Shown: positions 8,975 to 18,500 of the stretch, piece after piece
Layout of the letters: every line of letters starts with the position of its first letter
How positions within the stretch are numbered: position 1 is the stretch's first letter
Origin: Dokdonia pacifica
Lineage (GTDB): Bacteria; Bacteroidota; Bacteroidia; Flavobacteriales; Flavobacteriaceae
NCBI RefSeq assembly: GCF_900188275.1
Contig: NZ_FZNY01000005.1
Span: 62,001-126,000 of the forward strand
Direction of reading: 5' to 3'
Length of the DNA: 64,000 nucleotides
Made by a program: the position numbers and the translations under genes
The notes under the pieces: model-generated
Database searches by the model: none
Told to the model about the DNA's origin: nothing
The model's input: only the letters and a program-made list of their open reading frames with translations

Positions 8975-9481
8975 CTATTCTTTTATAGATACTTCTACGG
9001 GGCCTTGAACTCCTTTATAATTCATTACAGAACAATAATTATAATCATGTGTGAGTGCTTGCAATCTTTTAAGTTTAGGGCTATAATAGGGCAGCACTAC
9101 GTCTTTGCCTATAAGCAATTGGATTAAGTATCTATTTTGTAATGTATGTTTTGTAAACATATGATACTTATCATGTAAGTACACCAACTTTTCTTCTTCT
9201 TTATCTAATTTCAAATAAGCATATACACCAGCTTCTATTTGTTCAGAAAGAACCGTAAGTATATGATGTATATCATGTTTATGGGAAGTCATAATAAGGC
9301 ATACATGACTCCGCGTTATTAAATACCCAGTAATTTTAATTTTTTCGTGATATACACAATAATTAAGTGCAATACTAACAATCACCGGTACCTCATCCTT
9401 TGGAAGGTCTTCTATCCAAGGACCCAAATGTAAAAGCAAGCTATGCTTTTTATGGGTAGGTTTTTGTTTTGCTGTACTCAT
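8975..9481 (-). CDS. Small eCIS-associated protein resembling an inactive REP-associated (Y1/HUH) transposase
   Basis: A 168-aa protein with a single base between its stop and the DUF4157 start, so probably translated with it. It is not a known eCIS structural protein. The segment IKITGYLITRSHVCLIMTS (48-66) matches the core strand of Y1/RAYT transposases, where the sequence is normally of the type aycLMPNHVHLL, but the second histidine of the HUH motif is replaced by cysteine (H59-V60-C61). A helix with ILTVLSEQIEAGVYAYL (74-90) and a terminal THDYNYCSVMNYKG (144-157) echo the RAYT ypWSSy..Y segment. The fold assignment is pattern-based inference. If right, the gene is a domesticated, catalytically dead nuclease now tied to eCIS assembly or regulation. 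Confidence 0.5.
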   Translation of the reverse strand: MSTAKQKPTHKKHSLLLHLGPWIEDLPKDEVPVIVSIALNYCVYHEKIKITGYLITRSHVCLIMTSHKHDIHHILTVLSEQIEAGVYAYLKLDKEEEKLVYLHDKYHMFTKHTLQNRYLIQLLIGKDVVLPYYSPKLKRLQALTHDYNYCSVMNYKGVQGPVEVSIKE

Positions 9482-9493
9482 GGTGTTTATATA

Positions 9494-10849
9494 CTACTGT
9501 AATCGTGTGATTGTTTTATTTTCTTTTTTGAATTCTCTTCGCAAACCTGCTAACAGCTCATGAGATGTAACCACGGTATCATTTCTTTTGATTGCTGCTA
9601 ATGCGCAGAATCTTAAAATATTAATAATAGCGCCTCCTGCAAGTTCATAGTCTTGCGCGATTTTCCTTAGGTCTATATCAGGATGTAACGTGCAGGTATC
9701 TGAAAAGGCCTTTTGCCATAATGTATAACGCTCTTCCGGACTAGGTATACTAAAATGAATCATAGATTGAAAACGCCTTGTAAATGCTTCATCCATGTTT
9801 GCTTTTAAGTTGGATGCAAGAATAACAACGCCAGGAAAGTCTTCGATACGTTGCAATAAATAAGACGTTTGCTGATTGGCATGCCTATCATTGGAAGAGT
9901 TTGCTTCGGTACGCTTCCCAAACAAGGCATCGGCTTCATCAAAAAACAGAATCCAATCCTGATACTGAGCAATATCAAAAATTTTAGAAAGGTTTTTTTC
10001 TGTTTCTCCTATGTATTTTGAAACGATCATAGAGAGATCTACTCGATATACTTCCCTACCTGATGCTTTTCCTAATAGTGAAACAGTTAAGGTCTTTCCT
10101 GTACCTGGAGGTCCATAAAACAATGCTCTATACCCTGGTTTTATTTTTCTATATAATCCCCAATCATTCATTAATGTATGCCCATGTTCTAACCATGCAT
10201 TAATCTCTGATACTTGATCCATTACAATATCATTAAGCACCAAGTCTTCCCAATGTAAATGGGTGTGTAATTGTGTAGCTGGGAAGGTGCTACTATGTTC
10301 TAACTTGGGTTTTTCTCCTTTTATAAAAAAATCTAACCAGCGGTTATTGAGTCGTAATACCCCATTATGCTGAGGCGTAAATGACACCATGTTTTCAAGA
10401 CTTACTACTTGCTCTTTATAAAGAATAGAATCCCCTCCTAGCGCTTTCAGAACTTCCAGTCGTGCTTCTATATCGCTAGAGGTTGCAATAAATAACAAGG
10501 TTTGTCCAGTAGGTAAAAAACCACTGTGGTGTTTATCTATAATACCTCCAAACTCTGTAAATCCTCTGTCATAGAGTTTATTTTTACCAAAAAAGATATC
10601 TAATACTTCTGGACGTATATGTGGTGCTATTGCTAATGCGAGTGTAAGACGCTCATAGATGGTTAATTCCCATTTTTTAAGAATGTTTGCATATGGAGTA
10701 TCTACATCTGTATACGCTGGGGCTTCAATTTCTTTCCAATCTGTATAGTTTCCATCTTGTTTTAAATAGATACCTATTGCATGATGTATTACTTCTTGTA
10801 ACCATTCTATCTCTTGATATAGTGTATATAATGGTGTATTAGTATCCAT
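9494..10849 (-). CDS. AAA+ ATPase of the eCIS (Afp15/PVC15-like)
   Basis: A 451-aa ATPase. The C-terminal AAA domain carries Walker A GPPGTGKT (246-253), Walker B ILFFDEAD (300-307), an ASNLKAN sensor-1 segment (345-351) and an arginine-finger region FTRRF (356-360). The N-terminal 200 residues form a winged or regulatory domain typical of eCIS ATPases. Homologues are required for assembly of AFP/PVC particles, probably through unfolding or loading of tube, terminator or cargo proteins. The start overlaps the upstream unknown gene by 11 bp, and the next gene follows 12 bp downstream, so it is an internal cistron. Confidence is high for ATPase and eCIS membership; the exact step is unknown. 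Confidence 0.93.
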   Translation of the reverse strand: MDTNTPLYTLYQEIEWLQEVIHHAIGIYLKQDGNYTDWKEIEAPAYTDVDTPYANILKKWELTIYERLTLALAIAPHIRPEVLDIFFGKNKLYDRGFTEFGGIIDKHHSGFLPTGQTLLFIATSSDIEARLEVLKALGGDSILYKEQVVSLENMVSFTPQHNGVLRLNNRWLDFFIKGEKPKLEHSSTFPATQLHTHLHWEDLVLNDIVMDQVSEINAWLEHGHTLMNDWGLYRKIKPGYRALFYGPPGTGKTLTVSLLGKASGREVYRVDLSMIVSKYIGETEKNLSKIFDIAQYQDWILFFDEADALFGKRTEANSSNDRHANQQTSYLLQRIEDFPGVVILASNLKANMDEAFTRRFQSMIHFSIPSPEERYTLWQKAFSDTCTLHPDIDLRKIAQDYELAGGAIINILRFCALAAIKRNDTVVTSHELLAGLRREFKKENKTITRLQ

Positions 10850-11762
10850 AAACTGTAAATAGCTTTTCTATATCATCCAGATTTGCATCTTCCCATTTAA
10901 AATAAGATAATGCTGTATTAGGATTAAGCTGATTCGCTTGCAACATATCTAAAACACATCCTTGTGCAGTCATAGATACAGAGCTAGGAAAATGTACCGT
11001 ATCATGGTAAAAATCATACTCATAAAAGTCAGTAGCCCAATTTACTTTTTGCGAATTTTCTTTGATCAAATCACTTATAAACACATCCAATTTCCCTTGT
11101 TGCACGACTAATTTTTTGGCTTTAAAAAAGGACGGTTTTTTCTTCGTTTCTTTATGATAGTATTCTATATCTCGTGCTTGAATGGTTTTGGAGTTAGCAT
11201 CTATAAATAGATCTACCAATCCAAAGCTTTCTGATTCTGTAGCGATCTCCAATTCTGCTTTTTCCGCTCCAGCTATAGCCAGTGTCCAATCTGAAGCAAC
11301 TGCACTTTCGGTAACAACATATACTTCTCTAAAAGAAAATAAGGTTTGTGTGAGCTTTATAATTAATTCATTTTCGATCTCATTCCAGTTTATCAATTTT
11401 ACTGCTTCTGGATCTTGCGCACAAAAGAAAAAACTCCCCTTTTCTTCAAATGCTAGTACTTGTTTACTAAACTTAAACTCACCATCTATGATATTGGTAC
11501 CTTGATCTCTCCCTGAATATGGTTTTGACACACCATCATTAAAATTCCAATTGGCACCATTTAATGCAATCCCATTTTGAAGGACAATATCTTCTTTTGC
11601 AATAATACCGTTACGAAATATATTTCCTAGCAAAATCATTTCTCCATTACGAATTTGGAAAAAATCACCTGGATAAATATTCTGGTTGATCGGTTTGGTA
11701 GGAATAAATCCAGAGGTTCTACTATAAAAAGATCTATAAAACTTCTTAAATACGTTTTTCAT
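10839..11762 (-). CDS. Unrecognised eCIS-locus protein, coupled to the AAA+ ATPase
   Basis: A 307-aa protein without signal peptide or membrane segment that I do not recognise. The start MKNVFKKFYRSFYSR is basic; residues 29-60 (PGDFFQIRNGEMILLGNIF) are compact and beta-strand rich, and the middle alternates strands (FSFREVYVVTESAVASDWTLAIAG, about 142-165). The C-terminus has a helical WEDANLDDIEKLFTVYGY. Its 3' end overlaps the ATPase start by 11 bp, which argues for a functional link such as adaptor, chaperone or cargo of the ATPase. A pore-forming effector is a possible alternative but no motif supports it. It lacks the FLEDNR leader seen in the two cargo candidates. Confidence 0.6.
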   Translation of the reverse strand: MKNVFKKFYRSFYSRTSGFIPTKPINQNIYPGDFFQIRNGEMILLGNIFRNGIIAKEDIVLQNGIALNGANWNFNDGVSKPYSGRDQGTNIIDGEFKFSKQVLAFEEKGSFFFCAQDPEAVKLINWNEIENELIIKLTQTLFSFREVYVVTESAVASDWTLAIAGAEKAELEIATESESFGLVDLFIDANSKTIQARDIEYYHKETKKKPSFFKAKKLVVQQGKLDVFISDLIKENSQKVNWATDFYEYDFYHDTVHFPSSVSMTAQGCVLDMLQANQLNPNTALSYFKWEDANLDDIEKLFTVYGY

Positions 11763-11878
11763 AAGTTGTTTATTAAGTTATTATCTAGAAAGTTAACAAA
11801 TAAGTAATTATCAGAGTTAGTGCGTTTATTACAATTGACTGGATGCTTCACATGGTTTGTTATGCATCATTAAACGGG

Positions 11879-11902
11879 TATACGCTTTCGCGAAAGCGTA
11901 TA
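11879..11902. repeat. 24-bp perfect palindrome between the cargo and unknown genes
   Basis: CGCTTTCGCGAAAGCG extended to TATA at both ends, the longest perfect copy in the window. It lies 19 bp past the stop of the 175-aa cargo candidate and could form a hairpin in the eCIS transcript. No U-tract follows, so it is not a typical terminator. Confidence 0.9.
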
Positions 11903-11921
11903 AAAGAAACACCTAATTAAT

Positions 11922-12449
11922 TTATAGTGTCGTAGGATCTGCAGGTGCGTTTACAACAACAGCATTAGGTGTGGTAAATTCATAAGCATCAATACCACTT
12001 ACCCATCCATGACCAGCAACTTTTCTATACCCACCGTGTTGCGCTATATAATGTACATGAGCTCTTAGATTATACCCTAAAACACTCCATTGAAACGTTA
12101 CGGTGTAATCTTGTGAATCTCCTACTTGAGCTGCAATAGCACTATTCCATGCCGTAGAAGGGTCCCAAGCTGTATAAATATCTGGTCCATCTAAATAGGT
12201 TTCATCTTCATCACTATAGTCATCTTCATACAACTGATCTTCATATTCTTCATCATAATAATCATCTACATAGTCTTGTGTTGTTTTTTTATACTTATCT
12301 CCTCTTTCAAATTGGATAGGAGTAGTATGCTCTTTTCGTTGAACAACAGCCTGTCGATTATCTTCTAGGAAAACGCCATTATTCTTTTTTTGAACAACTT
12401 CCCCTGACTGAGATGTTCTGGCACTTATATTTTTCTTATGTGTATACAT
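11922..12449 (-). CDS. Small candidate eCIS cargo with FLEDNR leader
   Basis: A 175-aa protein in the accessory part of the eCIS locus. Residues 24-47 contain NNGVFLEDNRQAVVQRK followed by HTTPIQF, clearly similar to the leader of the 870-aa DUF4157 protein, but no DUF4157 domain follows. Residues 53-88 are extremely acidic and tyrosine-rich (DDYYDEEYEDQLYEDDYSDE). Residues 100-175 look globular, with YTVTFQWSVLGYNLRAHVHY and a GHGWVSG segment containing several histidines. There is no signal peptide, consistent with loading into the particle in the cytoplasm. The gene is flanked by 158- and 159-bp gaps, larger than elsewhere in the locus, like an accessory insert. Cargo role is inferred from the shared leader; toxin activity is unknown. 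Confidence 0.65.
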   Translation of the reverse strand: MYTHKKNISARTSQSGEVVQKKNNGVFLEDNRQAVVQRKEHTTPIQFERGDKYKKTTQDYVDDYYDEEYEDQLYEDDYSDEDETYLDGPDIYTAWDPSTAWNSAIAAQVGDSQDYTVTFQWSVLGYNLRAHVHYIAQHGGYRKVAGHGWVSGIDAYEFTTPNAVVVNAPADPTTL

Positions 12450-12473
12450 ATCACTAGCTATTTACGTAAGATA

Positions 12474-12599
12474 TGAAGCTATCTAAAAGTATCATTTTGT
12501 CGAATCTGTTTATTTTTTATCGCATTACTATTTACATATTAATGAGATTCTAAAATAAATTAAGAATGACGTATCCAAAATTATTTTTAGATAGCTTCA
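12474..12599. mobile_element. Candidate 126-bp MITE-like element with 15-bp terminal inverted repeats
   Basis: TGAAGCTATCTAAAA at 12474-12488 is the exact reverse complement of 12585-12599. The two arms enclose an AT-rich 96-bp core that fills almost the whole gap between the cargo candidate and the coiled-coil gene. No ORF lies inside. It could be a small non-autonomous element or a long-range stem in the transcript; target-site duplication is not evident. Confidence 0.45.
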
Positions 12600-12607
12600 A
12601 AAGAAAT

Positions 12608-13429
12608 TTATGATGCTAATGCTGCTGCATTTGCTGCCGCAAGACCAGCTTCTAACGAACTCAAATTCATCTTTGCGCTGTCTAAAGCAGTAGTTGCGTT
12701 GCTCAACTGCTTTGTTGTATCATTTTTAGCATCTAATGCTAGTGCATATAACTCTAATGCATTATCATACATCGTGTCTATTAGTGTCTTGATATTTGTT
12801 TTCGGAAGATCTTCATGTGTATTACTTGGGTCTTCTTTAGTCATAAAATCATATAGCTTTTCTGCATGAAAATTTTCTAATATAATGGCAGAATCAGATT
12901 CTGTAGTATTAGCGCGTGCTGTAAATACAGAGTCCAATGCAACTAAAGTGAGAGCTACTGCATTGTTTGCATTTGTCCCTGCATTGCCTACCATAGTGAC
13001 TAACTCATCTGAAATAAGTGGGTTTTTTGCTTTTTCTCTCACTATTAAATTAGAAAGATAGTTTATCTCTTCAGCCGAATAGATTAATAAATCGATCACT
13101 TTTTTAATATCAAGTGCAACGGCTCCTATTTTTTCACAAGAACTCTTTATTTCTTTATCAATAATCTTTGAGCTTTTTTCAAGATCTATTACTTGGTCAA
13201 CTACTTTATCTACTAATTCTTTATTGTTTAAAGCTTTAGTTTTATTTGCATCTCTAGCGGCTAATTGCGCTTCTACTTTTGTTGACTTTTCTGCCAATGA
13301 AGTAACGACAGCTTGTAACTCTTCTACTTGATTTTGAGCAGCAAGCACTTGAGAGGTTAAGGCGTCTAGTTCTTTTTTCTTTTCTTCTGTAATGCTCTTT
13401 GTTGGCATTAATGTTTGTAATGTACTCAT
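12608..13429 (-). CDS. Alanine-rich coiled-coil protein of the eCIS, fibre or tip candidate
   Basis: A 273-aa protein, almost entirely helical, with heptad-like patterns at residues 14-60 (EEKKKELDALTSQVLAAQNQVEELQAVV, broken here for brevity of description) and 68-130, and an alanine/serine-rich C-terminus (SLEAGLAAANAAALAS). It has no signal peptide or cysteine cluster. It sits 22 bp downstream of a second, larger coiled-coil gene and they are likely to be co-expressed. I do not recognise the family. Position after the tape-measure gene matches where AFP/PVC loci carry their tail fibre (Afp13), so a fibre or fibre-associated role is inferred. Confidence 0.6.
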   Translation of the reverse strand: MSTLQTLMPTKSITEEKKKELDALTSQVLAAQNQVEELQAVVTSLAEKSTKVEAQLAARDANKTKALNNKELVDKVVDQVIDLEKSSKIIDKEIKSSCEKIGAVALDIKKVIDLLIYSAEEINYLSNLIVREKAKNPLISDELVTMVGNAGTNANNAVALTLVALDSVFTARANTTESDSAIILENFHAEKLYDFMTKEDPSNTHEDLPKTNIKTLIDTMYDNALELYALALDAKNDTTKQLSNATTALDSAKMNLSSLEAGLAAANAAALAS

Positions 13430-13451
13430 ACTTATATTTTTAATACGTTAG

Positions 13452-15449
13452 TTATTGCTTTTTAAAAGGTGCTGTTTTCTTAAAATCTGACAATGCATTT
13501 GTGATGGTCTTATTATTTTTCTCTGAATCACTAGAAATGGCTAATATCACAGGGATATAACTGCTTCCTTTTTTAAGTCTATTTCCAAAATTGTCAGTCA
13601 TATTTGATTTTAATTCTATAGAATAACCTCCAGTACCTGTAGATGACTCTCCTGCAGGGGTGTAACTTCCTGCTGGAATTTTTTCGGCAATAGAAAGATC
13701 AAAACAAAATCCAGGAATTTCATATTCTGTGTGATTATGTTCTGGAACTTCAATACCAGAAGGGTCTTGATGTAATTTTTCCTTTTTCTTTTCTAAGGCT
13801 TCAATTTCTATTATAAGTAAATTCAGTGCGTCATCTATTGATGCTTTTTCAGCTTTTAATTTTTCTATAGCTGCTGTTGATTTTGGCGTAGCCTTACCAC
13901 CTGCTCCTTTTTCTATTTTCTTAATGATTTTCTCTACATCACTTTCAAAGCCTTTTACTTCTGTAGTAAGCTTTGTTATTGTTTCTTCTATATCTTGTAT
14001 TTGAGATGCTGTAGAAACGGGAGCTTCTATGGCACATAGTTCTCCGATCGTTAACAAGCCTTTTGTTAACTCTTTATTATCTGGCAAGAATATACATCGG
14101 TAGTCTACTTTTGTTGTTACCACAGCCTGATTTACACTAAATGTAAGTTTTTGTGGTCCTTTGTCTTCTGAAGATGTATTAGCATCTGTTAGTTTTGTAG
14201 GTGGTATACCACTTGGAGTAACAGCTGTATTTGACGGTACATTTAAAAGATTTCTAACGGTAAATGTTGCAGACGGTGCTGTTAAATAATTATCAAATGT
14301 GTTGATTTTCTTTTTGTAATCAGCTTTTAAATTGGCATACATAAATACCACATAATTATCACCTAAAACAAATTCTTCACCATCAGAATCCAACAACTTA
14401 TCTACTACAATTTCTTGTGAGTATGATGCTGCGTCATCTACAGCTGAGATTTCAATAAAAAACTTTTTATCAGTATCATTAGTTTTAGAAATAATATTTT
14501 CAGCATTAACGGTAGCAAATGTTTTTTTTGCGTCATTTTTCACCAAGAAGAGATAGTAATTGTCTACAGGTTGTATAGGTGTATATGTAGGAGGAACAGT
14601 CGTTTTATCTTCTTTAGGAAAAGGGCTTAAAAAAGCATTAAATGATACTGTATATTTCTCCTTCTCAGCAGATTTAGTGGGTGTTACTGTAGGTAATGCA
14701 ACACTAAGATTTAAATTGAGTTCTTGGTTACTAACAACATATGAGGCTTCTGCAGCAATTTTTGTTGCGTTTACAGTTTCTAAATCTCCTTCGGCTTTCT
14801 TTTCGACATTATTTGCTGTTGCCAAATCTGTTGAAGAAGCTGTTACTGTATCTGTAGCTGCTGTAAGTTCGGCAGTAGCAGTATCTAACAGTGTTTTGAT
14901 AGATGTATCTGTAGCTGTTGCTTTATCTGCTACAGTACTTGTTGCCACTTCGGCTATTGTTGCTGAAGCTTCCATACTATGTTGCGAAGCTAATTCGGCT
15001 TGATAAGCAGTGATATCCATGTTAGCTTTTACCGTCTGACTTTGGTCATAGATTTCTCCACCAAAGTTGGCCGCCTGAACAATACTATAGATACTCCCTG
15101 TATCACTAGCAAGTTTTACAATGGCATTGGTAGCTATTTGTACATTAGCAGCAGCTACAGCAGTATTGGTTACTGTAGTAGCCACTTGATCTTTTGCATT
15201 GGTAGCAGATCGTACTACATTGGTAGAAATATCACTATCAATTACAGCTTGTTCTGAGATATTTTCTTGGTCTTTGAGCTCGCTATTAGCATCGGCTAAT
15301 TTTTCTGCAGCGGTCATGCGACTTCCTTCTGCATAATACAGAGATAATAAAGAGGCATCATATTGCCCTTTTAGTTTTTTAAGTTCTATTTCTTGATTGT
15401 TCAATGAAGTAACAATTTCAGAATGAAGATTTTCATTGTAAGAATTCAT
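13452..15449 (-). CDS. Large coiled-coil protein of the eCIS, putative tail fibre
   Basis: A 665-aa protein. Residues 1-240 are alanine/threonine-rich helix with heptads and long hydroxylated stretches. Residues about 250-410 are beta-rich with two Ig-like looking segments (KYTVSFNAFLSPFP, DNYVVFMYANLKADY). Residues about 470-560 form another coiled coil (IQDIEETITKLTTEVKGFE) and the last 100 residues are again beta-rich (IPGFCFDLSIAEKIPAGSY). This rod/globule alternation suits an elongated appendage. It follows the tape-measure gene, the usual slot for the fibre gene in AFP/PVC loci, but no adenovirus-like knob is visible. The family is unrecognised and the role is inferred from location and shape. 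Confidence 0.6.
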   Translation of the reverse strand: MNSYNENLHSEIVTSLNNQEIELKKLKGQYDASLLSLYYAEGSRMTAAEKLADANSELKDQENISEQAVIDSDISTNVVRSATNAKDQVATTVTNTAVAAANVQIATNAIVKLASDTGSIYSIVQAANFGGEIYDQSQTVKANMDITAYQAELASQHSMEASATIAEVATSTVADKATATDTSIKTLLDTATAELTAATDTVTASSTDLATANNVEKKAEGDLETVNATKIAAEASYVVSNQELNLNLSVALPTVTPTKSAEKEKYTVSFNAFLSPFPKEDKTTVPPTYTPIQPVDNYYLFLVKNDAKKTFATVNAENIISKTNDTDKKFFIEISAVDDAASYSQEIVVDKLLDSDGEEFVLGDNYVVFMYANLKADYKKKINTFDNYLTAPSATFTVRNLLNVPSNTAVTPSGIPPTKLTDANTSSEDKGPQKLTFSVNQAVVTTKVDYRCIFLPDNKELTKGLLTIGELCAIEAPVSTASQIQDIEETITKLTTEVKGFESDVEKIIKKIEKGAGGKATPKSTAAIEKLKAEKASIDDALNLLIIEIEALEKKKEKLHQDPSGIEVPEHNHTEYEIPGFCFDLSIAEKIPAGSYTPAGESSTGTGGYSIELKSNMTDNFGNRLKKGSSYIPVILAISSDSEKNNKTITNALSDFKKTAPFKKQ

Positions 15450-15585
15450 AGAAAATGATTTTTAGATTATTAATTATTTTATCCTCTTATGAGGTTTCGT
15501 TTTAGTAAAGAGTAGTATTCCTTTTTGACTTAACTCGTATCTATAAGAATACGCTCTATATATGGTGCTTTCATAAGTATTATTT

Positions 15586-18500
15586 TTAAAAAGACCAGGA
15601 GACATGTAATGGTTTAGTCATCCATGGTAATTTGATTATTGAAAATGAAAATGGTGATTTAAGCATGAGGATATCATATGCTTTTTTTTCTACTGTTAAT
15701 GTCCAGCGATCTTCTTCTTCTCGTAAGATTCCATCTCTCACCAGCCAATTCCCTCTAAATCCTTCTATAGAAGTATCACCTATTGCCGGCCAGTATCCTA
15801 TCACTGCTTCTATAAGCCCTTCTATTAATGTTTTATGCTCTTGAGAGATATCTATTCCATCTTTCACTGGTGTCTCTATAGGAATTCCACAGAGCAATTT
15901 ATTAAGTACAAGGAATGACTCTTCAGTCTCCGTTAGTCCGGTTACGATATATTGTAAATAATGTACTGCGTCTTCTTGTGCTTCTCTAGAATTAAAAGCA
16001 GTATTGCTTACAAGGCCTAACCTCTCCATAAGCATTGTAAAATAAGTATTCATCATAACTAATCCTGCATTATGAATAGTAACTCCTTGGTCTAAAATGC
16101 TAGATAATTCATCTTGTGTACTCATAGTTTGTTCTTTAATTATAGTTTCTTGTATAGGGCTAGGTTGCGCTATTTTTCTTGTTGTTTGTAATTGCTGATA
16201 TGTGATTTGAAGAGCGATAGGCATTTGTATTTTAACAGTATCAAAAGCTTTAAAAAAAGAAGTCTTAGATAGGTTTCTTTCTCCGCATAATTCCCATATT
16301 AATTCATTCCAAATCATACTATCTGAAATCAATTCCCAATTTGCATTCTTCCAAGCCTTCATGATTTTATAGAATAACAAGAAGGGTAACATGCCAGCTG
16401 AAATCCCTGATAGGTGTACAGTTTCTAAAACAACGTAGAGTTTTTTTAGTGTCTCAAATTGTTTTTGTTGTTTTGGGTATCGCTTACTTAATGTATCTAC
16501 AAAAGAGTTGAAATTCAAAGCTTTATATAAGTATACATATTGAGCTTCTGTAATAGTGTTTCTTCTTAGAATTAATAACAACTGTAGCGGGTAGTGAATT
16601 GCTATATCATGTAATAATGCTCTTGCAGATTGATACTTTTTAGTATAAAACCAAGAAGGTATTTTACGATAATTGAATATATATAAACATAAGGCTTCCA
16701 TTTTGCCCACAGTAATACAGTAATCAATATCTTGTGATATTGTTGTTTCTTCTGTTGTTACTAAGAGGTTTTCAAAAGCCTTATTCTCTTTCATCAAGGT
16801 GTTCTTTAAAACAACTGGAATTTCAATATGTCTATCTTTACTAAACTTGATTAAGAAGCTTGTACTTATTCCTTGCTCTTTAGATAATAGATCAAGGGTA
16901 TATATGGTGAGTTCTTTTAAAACAATAGTAAATTTCTTTTTCCCATTAAACATCATTAATAATTGTTCCCAAAAATGATGTGTAATTCCTGTAAAAGAAT
17001 GTGTTGGTTTTAGTTCATGTAATAAACGATACAATGCAGAAGTAGCTTTATAAAATTGAGCGATTGATTGATCTTGTATATCGCTAGAAATTAGTGCTAC
17101 AAACTGCTCAAAATCAATAGATTTTATAAATACTTCTCGTTGTCTTTTTGCTAAGGTCTTAGCAGCAAGTAAGGTTCTTACTTTTTCTGGATTTTGTTCT
17201 AGATTTACAAACAATAATGTTTTAAAAGTAACCTCCTTGTTATCAATTGATATCGTTTCTTTTGAAGCAGCAAAACATCGTTCCATATACGTACACACTC
17301 CTTTTTCAGATAGCTTAAGAGTTTTATATACAGTCTTTACAGTTTCAATCTCTTCTTTTACACCCTTTGTACCCGCCATAGAAAAACGATATTTGATTGC
17401 TTTCTCATAAAGCATCTCAAATTGTTTTACACTTCCTCTGTAAGAGGAATAATCTGCTAAACATTTCCAGAAAAGAAATTCTAAAACGGTTGTTACTTTT
17501 TGTTGTTTGTGAGTATCTTTTTCAAAAGCATATAGTGCTATGTATTTTTTTGTATAATCAGCTAGTGTGGTTGTATTCTTAGGTAGTAAATAGTCATAAA
17601 CAGTTGTTTTAATTTTTGTAAATGCAACGGTTGTTATGATAGTGTTTAGACGGAGAACTTTAAGCAATTTCCCAACATATACTTGCTGAGATTTTGATTG
17701 CTTCATGAGCTGTTCTATATGCTCTAAAGGGTCTATATCTTGTATATATATTTCCTGTTCTTCTCTTAGTAACTTTTGTAAAGAACTATTTTTAACACGT
17801 TGTTGAAGTATTGAAATGATTTCTGAGATCGCTTTCGCGAAATTTGATACTGTCCCTACTCCATCCCGTACTCGTAATTGTTTTACTATCTGAATCACAA
17901 ATTGTTCTACTGTAAGGTTTTTAGAACTAAAAATGATTTCAAAAGCAATCATGGTCATACATGATTTTATGGCTTTAAGTGTTTCTGTAGTTGATACAGA
18001 TTGCCCCATTGCTAACTCAATACTATCCTGAAAATCTTTTAATACAGATGCATACTTAGGATTGGTTTTTTCTAAAAATGCTTGGATTTTATACTCATTT
18101 ACAAGTACAGGCATACTAGATAATAACTGCTCTTTATCAGGAAGTCCAAGTAATATGTTCCAAGTTTCTGTAGCACGATGATCTATCCATCTTAAAATGA
18201 TAGATTGTAATTCTTCAATTATATGTTGATGTGAATCATGATTATTTATGATATTTTTTAATCTACGCAATGCAATAACAAATTGCTCTTTTGAGAAAAA
18301 TGTATCTATCTGCTTGATCTCTTCCCTGTGCATTTTCTTTATAGCATTATACACAGGTATTGCATTTATTTTTTTAGCATCTTGAAGTATTTCTGTTTGC
18401 AATAGTATATCAAGCACTTGCATTTTGGATAACGCATGAGAGGTATATATCGATCTGACGACCTGTTTTACAAACGTTTCTTCTGCATATACTTCTGAAT

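Noticed and set aside
8975-9481. Active IS200/REP transposase
   Set aside because: The HUH motif is broken and no terminal structures flank the gene.
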